64,000 nt of DNA from CAWCWK01 sp963842125 (GTDB lineage Bacteria; Pseudomonadota; Alphaproteobacteria; Rhizobiales; CAWCWK01): contig CAWJFE010000005.1 in assembly GCA_963842125.1 (NCBI GenBank), positions 2,108,001-2,172,000 on the forward strand, given 5' to 3'. A model generated the notes under the pieces. It did no database searches and was not told the DNA's origin. It was given only the letters and a program-made list of their open reading frames with translations. This document shows positions 27,606 to 37,024 of this stretch, one piece after another. A program made the position numbers and the translations under genes. Within the stretch, counting starts at the first letter, position 1. Each line of letters starts with the position of its first letter.

Positions 27606-28394
27606 CTAGAAGCCGCCGAACTTGTAGTTGATGCCGGCGCGGACGATGTGCGCGTCGAGATCGGCCTCGATCGAACGGCTGACACCGGTCGCGGGGATCG
27701 TGAAGTCGATCGTCTGCTCCTCGAAGTCGGTGTAGACGTACTCGAGCTTCGCGGTGAGGTTCTGCGTGATCAGACCCTCGACGCCGGCGCCGACGGCATA
27801 ACCGACCTGCACGTCGTCGTCGCTGCGAACGTCGAAGACGGCGCCCGGAACCGAGTAGTCGACATCGACGCTCGTGAACGCGAAACCGCCCGTGCCGTAG
27901 ACCATGAAGCGGTCGACGGCGATACCGGCGCGTGCCCGCAACGTAGCGAGATAATCGACATCGACGTCGAGATTGCCGACTATGCCACCACCTGCGATAC
28001 CGCCAGCGGCCGCGAGAATGGCCGGCGCAGTGTCGATGAGCGTGTTGTCGTCGCCAAGCTCGAAGCTGACGGCTGAGATGTCACCCTCGACACCGAAGAC
28101 GAAGCGATCGAACTGGGCGTTGGCACCGGCCTGGACGCCGCCGAGGATGCCGCCGTTGCTGTCGCCACCGAAGGAGATCAGGTTCTGGCCGGTCGCCGGG
28201 TTGTTGAGGTCGGCGTCGAGATCGGCGTTGATGTAGCCGACATTGGCACCGACGTAGAAGCCGGAGAAGTTGAAGACCGGCGCGATGGGCGCGTAGACGG
28301 GCTCCTGGATGTCAGGCAGATCGGCGGCCTGGGCGGCGACACCGGTGAAGGCGAAAGCGGCGGCGGCGACGCCGGCGAGGAGAAGTGTCTTCAT
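27606..28394 (-). CDS. Outer membrane beta-barrel protein (Omp25/Omp31-like)
   Basis: A 262-residue outer membrane protein. Residues 1-23 are a signal peptide (cleavage after AQA), and the mature N-terminus is ADLPDIQEPVYAPIAPVFNFSGFYVGANVGY, a hallmark of the rhizobial/Brucella Omp25-Omp31 family. The rest is an eight-stranded barrel with alternating hydrophobic strands, ending HIVRAGINYKFGGF with the terminal Phe needed for barrel assembly. Start chosen at 28394, with GGAG eight bases upstream. It is probably abundant; the strong terminator and a structured leader fit this. Confidence 0.9.
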   Translation of the reverse strand: MKTLLLAGVAAAAFAFTGVAAQAADLPDIQEPVYAPIAPVFNFSGFYVGANVGYINADLDADLNNPATGQNLISFGGDSNGGILGGVQAGANAQFDRFVFGVEGDISAVSFELGDDNTLIDTAPAILAAAGGIAGGGIVGNLDVDVDYLATLRARAGIAVDRFMVYGTGGFAFTSVDVDYSVPGAVFDVRSDDDVQVGYAVGAGVEGLITQNLTAKLEYVYTDFEEQTIDFTIPATGVSRSIEADLDAHIVRAGINYKFGGF

Positions 28395-28827
28395 CTCGTT
28401 ATACTCCAAAGATGGGCGCTCCGGCCGTGTTTGGCCGGTTGAGCGCCATTGGGCCCCAGCCCGTCGCTCCCCCCACCGATCCGCATACTCCGGATCGGCT
28501 CCCCCATCGTGCTCGGACCCTGGCGTCCACCCCTGGACGGCTGTTCGGGCCTTCGCGCTAACGACGTGTCGGGTCGAGCGAGACTGGCGCAACATAAACG
28601 ACGTGGCGTGTGAAAGGATCGGCGTTTCGCGTCGTCCACCGCGCTTAAGCCAGACCTGTGACTTCGAAACCACAGACGCACCCGCCTCGTTTACGCCTTG
28701 TTAACCAAGATCGGGGCTGAAACCCGTGGTGAACGGTGCCTTTCCGATCGAAGGAGCCCCTGTTCCCACGAGTCCGCTCCGCCTATGTTGATCGCCCGAT
28801 CCCGATTATCCGACCGTTCCGGAGCCG
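28395..28827. other. Divergent leader region, porin / uvrC
   Basis: A 433-bp gap without a convincing gene. An 8-bp hairpin (CCGATCCG / CGGATCGG, 7-nt loop) at 28476-28498 lies in the probable 5' leader of the porin mRNA about 80 nt before its start. It may stabilise or regulate that transcript. Confidence 0.45.
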
Positions 28828-30768
28828 ATGAGCGCCTCGATCCGCACCGCCGCCGACACCGCCGCCCATGAGTCGACCGTCGATGGTCCGGCGCTGACGG
28901 GGCGCGCGCTCATCGCCGACCACGTCACACGGCTGCCGGAGCGGCCGGGCGTCTATCGGATGATCGGCGACAAGGAGACCGTGCTCTACGTCGGCAAGGC
29001 GAAGAACCTCAAGGCGCGCGTTTCGTCCTATGCGCGCGGCAAGGGTCACGCCAACCGCATCACGCGGATGATCAACCTCACGCGCGCCATGGAGTTCGTC
29101 GTCACCAAGACGGAGACCGAGGCGCTCCTTCTCGAATCCAACCTCATCAAGCGTCTGAAGCCCCGCTTCAACGTGCTGCTGCGCGACGACAAGTCGTTCC
29201 CCTACATCCTCATCCGGCGCGACCACGAGGCGCCGCAGATCGTCAAGCACCGGGGCGCGCGGGGCAAGCGGGGCGACTATTTCGGGCCCTTCGCCAATAC
29301 GGGGGCCGTCAACCGCACGGTCTCCTCGCTCCAGCGCGCCTTCCTGCTGCGCACCTGCACGGATAGCGTCTACGAGAGCCGCACGCGGCCCTGCCTCCTC
29401 TATCAGATCAAGCGCTGCGCCGCGCCATGCACCGGCGAGATCGACCCCGAAGGCTATCGTGCGCTCGTCGACGAGACGGTCGCGTTCCTGGATGGCAAAA
29501 GCCACAAGGTCCGCGAGGCCATGGCGATGCAGATGGAAATCGCGGCCGAGCGGATGGATTTCGAGACGGCGGCCGTCTACCGCGACCGATTGCAGGCGCT
29601 CTCGATGATCCAGAGCCATCAGGGGATCAACCCGCGCGGCATCGATGAGGCGGACGTCTTCGCGGTCCATCAGGACGGCGGGCAGACCTGCGTCCAGGTC
29701 TTCTTCTTCCGCATGGGTCAGAACTGGGGCAACCGCGCGGTCTTCCCGAAAGCCGACGCCGATATGGAGCCCGAGGAACTCCTCACCGGCTTTCTCGGCC
29801 AGTTCTACGAGGACGCACCTGCCCCGCGCCTCGTACTGACGAGCCATGCCGTCGAGGATCCGGACGTCCTCTCCCAGGCTTTCGGCGAGGTGAGCGGCCA
29901 CAAGGTCGAAATCCTGCGCCCGCAGCGCGGCGAGCGCCGCCAGATCGTCGACTACGCGCTCCAGAACGCGCGGGAGGCGCTGGGCCGGCGACTGGCGGAG
30001 ACCGGCAGTCAGTCGCGCCTCCTGGCCGGGCTCGCCGAGGCGTTCGACCTCGCCCATCCGCCCCGGCGCGTGGAGATCTACGACAACTCCCACATCATGG
30101 GTACCAACGCCGTCGGCGCGATGATCGTGGCGGGGCGCGAGGGCTTCGCCAAGAATCAGTACCGCAAGTACAACTTCAAGGACGAGGCGACGACGCCCGG
30201 CGACGACTACGCGATGATGCGCGAGATGCTGACACGCCGCTTCCAGCGCCTCGTCAAGGACGAGACGCCGCGCACGGAGCCGGGCGACGGCGACGCGGCC
30301 GACGACGAGATGCCGGCTTGGCCCGACGTCGTCTTCGTCGATGGCGGCGCGGGCCAGCTTTCGGTCGCGCGCGAGGTGCTCAAAGAACTCGGCATCGAGG
30401 ATCAGCCCGTCATCGGCATCGCCAAGGGGCCGGACCGGGATGCGGGGCGCGAGCAGTTCCACATGCCGGGCCGCACGCCCTTCATGCTGCCGCCACGCGA
30501 TCCGGTGCTCTACTTCATCCAGCGACTGCGCGACGAAAGCCACCGCTTCGCCATCGGCACACACCGCGCCAAGCGCAAGAAGGCGATGGGCGTCAATCCG
30601 CTCGACGAGATCGCGGGCATCGGCCCGACCCGCAAACGCGCCCTGATGCACCATTTCGGCACCGCCAAAGGCGTCAGCCGCGCCGCGCTCGAAGACCTGC
30701 AGGGCGTGCCGGGCGTGAGTGCCACGATGGCCAAGGCGATCTACGACCACTTCCACGAAGGATCGTAG
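28828..30768 (+). CDS. uvrC: Excinuclease ABC subunit C
   Basis: UvrC, 646 residues, makes the dual incisions in nucleotide excision repair. An N-terminal GIY-YIG nuclease is visible (RPGVYRMIGDKETVLYVGKA, residues about 39-60, then ESNLIKRLKPRFN). The UVR UvrB-interaction motif is AMQMEIAAERMDFETAAVYRD, the RNase H-like endonuclease has YDNSHIMGTNAVG and VDGGAGQLSVARE, and the C-terminal double helix-hairpin-helix has IAGIGPTRKRALMHHFG. All domains are complete. Confidence 0.97.
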   Translation: MSASIRTAADTAAHESTVDGPALTGRALIADHVTRLPERPGVYRMIGDKETVLYVGKAKNLKARVSSYARGKGHANRITRMINLTRAMEFVVTKTETEALLLESNLIKRLKPRFNVLLRDDKSFPYILIRRDHEAPQIVKHRGARGKRGDYFGPFANTGAVNRTVSSLQRAFLLRTCTDSVYESRTRPCLLYQIKRCAAPCTGEIDPEGYRALVDETVAFLDGKSHKVREAMAMQMEIAAERMDFETAAVYRDRLQALSMIQSHQGINPRGIDEADVFAVHQDGGQTCVQVFFFRMGQNWGNRAVFPKADADMEPEELLTGFLGQFYEDAPAPRLVLTSHAVEDPDVLSQAFGEVSGHKVEILRPQRGERRQIVDYALQNAREALGRRLAETGSQSRLLAGLAEAFDLAHPPRRVEIYDNSHIMGTNAVGAMIVAGREGFAKNQYRKYNFKDEATTPGDDYAMMREMLTRRFQRLVKDETPRTEPGDGDAADDEMPAWPDVVFVDGGAGQLSVAREVLKELGIEDQPVIGIAKGPDRDAGREQFHMPGRTPFMLPPRDPVLYFIQRLRDESHRFAIGTHRAKRKKAMGVNPLDEIAGIGPTRKRALMHHFGTAKGVSRAALEDLQGVPGVSATMAKAIYDHFHEGS

Positions 30769-31235
30769 GCGGCCGGCCCACTGACTATCGCCATCGGCAC
30801 GAGCATCGATCGGCCGCGGGCAAACATGCCGATCGCGTGCTTATCGAAGCGCCTCTACAGCCGCATCGGCCAACGTCGGCTTGGCCGCCGACCTCTCCGC
30901 CCCGTCCTCCTCGGGCGCAGGTCCGCGGATCCAGAGCGGCGATCGTGGTGCGCTGATCGGAATGGAGCCGCAGGGCCTGCGGTCGGTAGGACGGCCGAAC
31001 GCGGGTAGCGCCGTTGCGCCCTGGATCCCCGGGGCGGTGCCTGAAAATGACGGCTTGAAGTTCAGTCGAAAGCCAACCGGGTCTTGCTGGCAATGCCTTG
31101 CTTGGCGACGGCCCGGAAGAAATCGGCTCCGAGGTTCGAGGCAACGTCGGGCCGCACCGCTCGGATCTCGGGCTAACGCCCGAGAACGACGGCTACCGGT
31201 GACGCACGGACTGCCCGACCTTTGCAGGGCCGGTC
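30769..31235. other. Intergenic region with degenerate extragenic repeats
   Basis: No gene is seen in 467 bp. It contains two copies of a dispersed element with the end GCCyGAraayGACGG (31036-31052 and 31177-31193), the second with a CTCGGGC...GCCCGAG palindrome. The same element recurs near 36835-36865 and 36970-36990. Confidence 0.5.
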
Positions 31236-32324
<1,089 letters not shown>

Positions 32325-32346
32325 AGGTCTCGTCCCCTCTTATCGT

Positions 32347-33486
32347 TTATTTGACCGACCCGGCCAGGAGGCCGCGGACGAGGAAGCGTTGCATCGTGAA
32401 GAAGACGAGGAGCGGCACGGCGAGCGACACGAAGGCCGCACCTGCGAGAATGCCCCAGTCGCCGCCCCGGCTACCCAAGAGGTCGTCGGCGATCTTGACC
32501 GTCATGACGGCCGCGTCGCTGCCCGACGGCAGGAAGACCTTGGCGACGAGAAGATCGTTCCAAGTCCACAGGAACTGGAAGATCGCGAAGGCGGCGAGCG
32601 CCGGGAAGCTCAAGGGCAGCACGATCTTGGTGAAGACCTGGAAGTCGGTCGCCCCGTCCACCTTGGCGCTCTCGATGATGTCGCGTGGCAGTCCGACCAT
32701 GTAGTTTCGCAACAAGTAGATCGCGAGTGGAAGTCCGAAGCCGGTATGCGCCATCCAGATGCCGAAGAAGCTCTGGCCAACCCCGATCTGTTGATGAAGC
32801 CGCAGCATCGGCACGAGCGCCAACTGCAAGGGCACGACGAGAAGCCCGACGACGGCTGCGATGAGGAGGCCGCGCCCCGGAAAGTCCATCCAGGCCAGCG
32901 CATAGGCCGCGAACGCCGCGATGAGGATGGGGATGATCGTGGCCGGGATCGTCACGGTCAGCGTATTGATGAAGGCCTTGTCCATGCCGTCCGCAAAGAG
33001 CACCGTCTCGTAGTTATCGGTACTGAAGGAGGGCGGGATCTCGGCCGCATAGAAGATGCGCGGCGTGCGATCGATCTCGGTTGCCGACGTGTAGACGTAG
33101 TCGCCGTTCGCCTCCACGACGAGCGTCTGCCCGTTGCCGATATCGGCCACCTCGCCGGCGGCGTATTGCGTTGGCGCGCGGCCCGAGTCGCCGAAGGCCG
33201 TCACGGTGCCCTCGACGGTGGCGATGCCGTCCGCGAAGATGTTGCCGCTGACGGTGTACGCCCCGTTCGCCTCGACGGCATTGTCGTCATCGAGCCTGTC
33301 GGTGCGCGCCACCTGCTCGGCCGCGAACGGCGTCTCCCACCAGCCCGACGCGCTGATCTGGTCGCGATCGCGGAAGGAGCTGACGAAGAGCCCGACCGTC
33401 GGGATCAGCCAGAGGATGACGAGGGTGAGAACGGAGAGGTGGGTGACCCACTGCAGTCCGCTTTTCTGTCCTGCGATATTGTCCAT
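32347..33486 (-). CDS. aglG: Glucoside ABC transporter permease (AglG-like)
   Basis: A 379-residue MalG-type permease. After the first transmembrane helix (VLTLVILWLIPTVGLFVSSF) there is an unusually long periplasmic segment of about 125 residues. It contains repeats such as VEANGAYTVSGNIFADG and VVEANGDYVYTS before the conserved five-helix core. The EAA loop is ESAKVDGATDFQVFTKIVLPLS. The ~380-residue length with this insert matches AglG of rhizobial alpha-glucoside importers. Start at 33486 has AGGAGGG close upstream. Confidence 0.85.
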   Translation of the reverse strand: MDNIAGQKSGLQWVTHLSVLTLVILWLIPTVGLFVSSFRDRDQISASGWWETPFAAEQVARTDRLDDDNAVEANGAYTVSGNIFADGIATVEGTVTAFGDSGRAPTQYAAGEVADIGNGQTLVVEANGDYVYTSATEIDRTPRIFYAAEIPPSFSTDNYETVLFADGMDKAFINTLTVTIPATIIPILIAAFAAYALAWMDFPGRGLLIAAVVGLLVVPLQLALVPMLRLHQQIGVGQSFFGIWMAHTGFGLPLAIYLLRNYMVGLPRDIIESAKVDGATDFQVFTKIVLPLSFPALAAFAIFQFLWTWNDLLVAKVFLPSGSDAAVMTVKIADDLLGSRGGDWGILAGAAFVSLAVPLLVFFTMQRFLVRGLLAGSVK

Positions 33487-33499
33487 GGTCCCGCCCTCC

Positions 33500-34612
33500 T
33501 CAGCGCATTTCTCTGCGGGCCTGGACGATGTTCCAGACCATGACCGGGGTGACGATGAGCATGATGACGAAGGCGACGGCGGTCGCGACGCCATCGTCTC
33601 GGAACATGTATTTCATCATGTAACTGGGCAGGATCTCGGTATCGAAATTGCCGCCCGTCATCGTGTAGACGATGTCGAAGACCTTGAGGACGAGGATGGT
33701 GATGGTCGTCCACACCACGACGATCGTGCCCATGATCTGCGGCACCTTGATCTTGAAGAAGACCTGGAGCGGTGACGCGCCGTCGATGATCGCGGCCTCG
33801 ATCGTCTCCTCCGGGATGCCGCGCAGCGCGGCCGAGAGGATGACCATCGCGAACCCGGTCTGGATCCAGACGAGGATGATCATGAGGAAGAAGTTGTTCC
33901 AGAACGGGAGCTGCACCGGATCGACGGGGCCGGCGCCGAAGACACCTTCACGGATCGCGTTGATCATGCCGATATCGGCATCGTAGGCGTAGACGAACTT
34001 CCAGATGAGCGAGGCGCCGACGAAGCTGATCGCCATGGGCATGAAGATGAGCGACTTGGCGATGTTGCCCCAGCTTAGCTTGTCCGTCAGCTGCGCCGCG
34101 ACGAGCCCGAGGAAGGTCGCGGCTGCCGGCACGAAGAGCACCCAGAGCGCATTGTTGAAGAGGGCCGTGCGGAAGTCCTCGGCGCCCATGAGGCGGATAT
34201 AGTTGGACAGACCGATGAAGTCCTCGCCCGAGCGATTGTAGAGCGAGCGGATGAAGGACGCGACGACCGGATAGACGAGGTAGAGGCCGAGCGCGACGAT
34301 GGCCGGCAGCAGGAAGAGCCAGGGCCGGACCTGATTGGCGCGGTTGATGTTCTGGCCGGCATTCTCGCCCTTGGCGGGGAAGATGACCTTGTCGAGGACG
34401 AGATTGGAGCCCCAGAAGTAGAGAATGCAGCCGCCAACACCGATGAGGATCGTGATGAGACCCTGCACCATGATGGTCGGCAGGACGCCGGTGACCCCGA
34501 GAAGCAGGAGCGCTGCGAACGCGATGCCAATCGCGATGAGGCCCCAGCTGAGGCCGCCCCCCGCATCGTTGCTCGGCGGCACGGCGCCGGCGCTATCGTC
34601 TGTGATGGCCAC
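33500..34612 (-). CDS. aglF: Glucoside ABC transporter permease (AglF-like)
   Basis: A 370-residue MalF-type permease with extra N-terminal hydrophobic helices (residues about 22-75) before the core that starts at RPWLFLLPAIVALGLYLVYP. The EAA loop is EAAIIDGASPLQVFFKIKVPQ. It begins with GTG at 34612, chosen because GGGAGG lies eight bases upstream and no ATG fits. It is second in the agl-type operon and 13 bp from the next gene. Confidence 0.85.
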   Translation of the reverse strand: MAITDDSAGAVPPSNDAGGGLSWGLIAIGIAFAALLLLGVTGVLPTIMVQGLITILIGVGGCILYFWGSNLVLDKVIFPAKGENAGQNINRANQVRPWLFLLPAIVALGLYLVYPVVASFIRSLYNRSGEDFIGLSNYIRLMGAEDFRTALFNNALWVLFVPAAATFLGLVAAQLTDKLSWGNIAKSLIFMPMAISFVGASLIWKFVYAYDADIGMINAIREGVFGAGPVDPVQLPFWNNFFLMIILVWIQTGFAMVILSAALRGIPEETIEAAIIDGASPLQVFFKIKVPQIMGTIVVVWTTITILVLKVFDIVYTMTGGNFDTEILPSYMMKYMFRDDGVATAVAFVIMLIVTPVMVWNIVQARREMR

Positions 34613-34737
34613 GAATGTTCCCTCCCTGGGAAGCGGGTGACGCCGTCTGATGCGGCGCCTGCCCGCGCGGTCCGGCCGTCTTGGAGCGGCCTTCGAACCA
34701 CGGTCGATCGAGGCGCGTGGAGCGCCCCGGTGGAGAC

Positions 34738-34760
34738 GGCGGCCGGGCGAGCCGGCCGCC
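34738..34760 (-). promoter_or_regulatory. Intercistronic hairpin after aglE
   Basis: Perfect 9-bp GC stem (GGCGGCCGG / CCGGCCGCC, 5-nt loop) just after the binding-protein stop and well before aglF. There is no T-run. It is placed to protect the binding-protein mRNA and lower downstream expression. Confidence 0.65.
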
Positions 34761-34768
34761 GGTAGGCT

Positions 34769-36127
34769 CTACTGGATCTGGTTCCAGCGATCCTCTATGG
34801 CCGCGGCCGCGTCTTCGGCGGAGGTGCCGGACACGTAGTCGACCATACCGGTCCAGAAGGCACCGGCGCCGACTTCGCCCGGCATCAGGTCCGAGGCGTC
34901 GAAGCGGAACGTGGTCGCGTTCAGCAGCACCTCGTTGAGCGCCCGCTGCGTGTCGGACGGGAAGACGGCCGTGTTAACTCCGGTGAACGGTGTCAGGAAG
35001 CCCGACTGCGCCATCCAGATTTCGTGCGCGATCGGCGTCTGGAGGTACTCGATGAAGCCGCGCGCGACTTCGCTGTCCGTCGTCATGGAGAACATGGTGC
35101 CGGCGCCCAGAACCGGCTGGCCGAGATCTTCACCCGCGTAGGACGGGAAGTAGAAGAAGTCGACATCGGCACCGACCTCGGTTCCCTCGGGGAAGAAGCT
35201 CGGGATGAACGATGCCTGACGGTGCATGTAGCACTCGGGCGGGAAGTTGAAGAGGCCCGCCGGACTGTCGCGGAAGTCGGTGTTGGCCACCGCGCCCGAA
35301 CCGCCGTTCACGTAATCGTCGTTCTTGGCGAAATACCCGAACTCCTCGATAGCCTTGATGACGGCCGGATCGTCGAACGGGATCTCGTGCGACACCCACT
35401 GGTCGTAGGTCTCGGGCGACGCCGTGCGCAGCATCATGTCCTCGACCCAGTCGGTCGCCGGCCAGCCGGTCGCGGCACCGGAACCGAGGCCGATGCACCA
35501 GGGCGTGCCGCCATCGGCGACGATCTGGTCGGTAAGGGCCTTGAGGTCCTCCATGGACTCGGGAATCTCGTAGCCCGCATCGTCGAAGTTCTCGGGCGAG
35601 TACCAGACGAGCGACTTCACGTCGGTCTTGTAGGGAAAGCCGTAGAGCGCATCGGCGCCGTCGGGGCCGGCGGCGCTGCCGAGCGAAACCCATGACTCGC
35701 CCGCCGCGTAGTTCTCACGCAGCCAGTTGGAGGCCTCGTCGCCGATCGGTTTGAGGAAGCCACGCGCGGCCATGTCGGCGATCAGGCCCGGCTGCGGGAA
35801 GGCGGCGAGGTCGGGGGCACTGCCGGCCTCGGCGGAGATGACGAAGTCGCTCTCGAAGCTGTCGGAGCCGTTATAGTTGACGTCTGCGCCCGTTGCTTCC
35901 TCGAAATAGGCGATGACGCTCTCGACGAAGCCGGCATCGACACCGGTCCATGGGCCGCTGATGTTCAGCGACTGGCCCGAATAGTCGTGCGATTCGGCGA
36001 ATTCGCTATAGCTGTCCCAGGTGAACTCGCCCTCGCCGACCGGGAAGGTCAGATCCTGAGCGGACGCCGGCGCGGCGATCAACGAGGCGAGCGCAATCAA
36101 GCTCGCGCCTGCGAGAAATCGTGTCAT
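34769..36127 (-). CDS. aglE: Glucoside ABC transporter substrate-binding protein (AglE-like)
   Basis: A 452-residue periplasmic binding protein. The signal peptide ends APASAQ (about residue 24) and the mature start DLTFPVGEGEFTWDSYSEF resembles AglE proteins of alpha-glucoside importers. Further core segments: YNGSDSFESDFVISAEAGSAPDLAAFPQPG and TPWCIGLGSGAATGWPATDW. ATG 36127 is preceded by GGAGGAG. It leads the four-gene importer operon. A GH1 beta-glucosidase, not a GH13 aglA, lies upstream on the same strand, so the ligand may be a beta- rather than alpha-glucoside. Confidence 0.85.
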   Translation of the reverse strand: MTRFLAGASLIALASLIAAPASAQDLTFPVGEGEFTWDSYSEFAESHDYSGQSLNISGPWTGVDAGFVESVIAYFEEATGADVNYNGSDSFESDFVISAEAGSAPDLAAFPQPGLIADMAARGFLKPIGDEASNWLRENYAAGESWVSLGSAAGPDGADALYGFPYKTDVKSLVWYSPENFDDAGYEIPESMEDLKALTDQIVADGGTPWCIGLGSGAATGWPATDWVEDMMLRTASPETYDQWVSHEIPFDDPAVIKAIEEFGYFAKNDDYVNGGSGAVANTDFRDSPAGLFNFPPECYMHRQASFIPSFFPEGTEVGADVDFFYFPSYAGEDLGQPVLGAGTMFSMTTDSEVARGFIEYLQTPIAHEIWMAQSGFLTPFTGVNTAVFPSDTQRALNEVLLNATTFRFDASDLMPGEVGAGAFWTGMVDYVSGTSAEDAAAAIEDRWNQIQ

Positions 36128-36310
36128 GTGGTCTCCTCCCAAAGTACCATGACTGACGGCACCTGTTGTTCAGGCCCATCTAAAAGGTTTGGAATAGAGA
36201 CGTGCCTCATCGCCGCAAGTCAAGGGGCCGAAGCGGCTCCTCAACAAAAATCGATTCAGAGCGAGCGCGCGAACGGCTCGTGTCCATGCTCTGCCGCATG
36301 AACGAAAAAG

Positions 36311-36338
36311 GGCCGAAACGCTCTTCTGCGCCCCGGCC
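36311..36338 (-). terminator. Probable terminator after the DUF1127 gene
   Basis: A short stem GGCCG / CGGCC around an 18-nt loop, followed on the minus strand by CTTTTT. Position is 80 bp after the DUF1127 stop. Confidence 0.45.
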
Positions 36339-36418
36339 TTCTCTCGTCAGTCCTGTCGGCGGGGAGACGGATCGAACCCTCGACCGCGACCCCGGACGTC
36401 GAACCGCCCTCGTTCGGA

Positions 36419-36580
36419 TCAGATGACCTGAGCCATCGAGGGCTGCGCGCCGCGTGCGATGGCGGCGACGTTCCAGCGGGCGATGCCGGCATCGTTGAGT
36501 TCACGGTCGCCGAGCTGTGCGAGCTCTCGTTCGATCTGACGAGCGGCCCACCAGGTGCGGATGGAGCGGAGAATGGTCAT
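36419..36580 (-). CDS. DUF1127 domain small protein
   Basis: A 53-residue protein, MTILRSIRTWWAARQIEREL followed by AQLGDRELNDAGI and ARWNVAAIA. The arginine-rich amphipathic helix with LxxLxDRELxDIGI-like core is the DUF1127 signature, found in many small alphaproteobacterial proteins; some family members act in small-RNA turnover or phosphate/carbon responses. The ATG at 36580 has AAAGGGATAG upstream. It sits alone between the GH1 gene and aglE. Confidence 0.85.
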   Translation of the reverse strand: MTILRSIRTWWAARQIERELAQLGDRELNDAGIARWNVAAIARGAQPSMAQVI

Positions 36581-37024
36581 GTCGCTATCCCTTTCGATGG
36601 GAGGTTGGCGTTGCTGCGGGAGAGGCTTTGATCTCTCGATGGCCCGTTCGGACCGGCCTTCCCGTCTGACTGAGAGATAAGCGAATGAATCGGTTCAGAG
36701 CAGGTCCGTTTCGGCCAACCCAACCCTGCGCGATCTGCATATCTCGCGAGGAACGCCGTTCATAAATCTGCAAGGGATGGCAAGCGCGGCTCCGGCAGAG
36801 CTCGGTATGGACGGTGAGCTTCAGCCAAGCTGTCGTTCTCGGGCGCCGACCCGAGAATCGAGGCGCGATAGGCAGCACCCGTGTCTCGCCTCCCGTCCGA
36901 TCGAACGACTGTCGACAGCTTCGTACGATCAGGGCGACATCGTCGACGCTCTCGATCTGCGGGTCGGTGCCCGAGGATGACGGGTGGTAGGTCGAGCCGC
37001 CGTTCGAAAAGACGGCTTTTGCCG
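36581..37024. other. Intergenic region with extragenic repeats
   Basis: 444 bp without a gene. It contains two more copies of the GCCCGAGaayGAC element (inverted at 36833-36865 and direct at 36960-36990), similar to those in 30769-31235. It should also hold the promoter of the DUF1127 gene. Confidence 0.5.

Noticed and set aside
36355..36425. Possible tRNA (ATCGAACC-like T-arm)
   Set aside because: No acceptor stem or anticodon arm could be formed around it.
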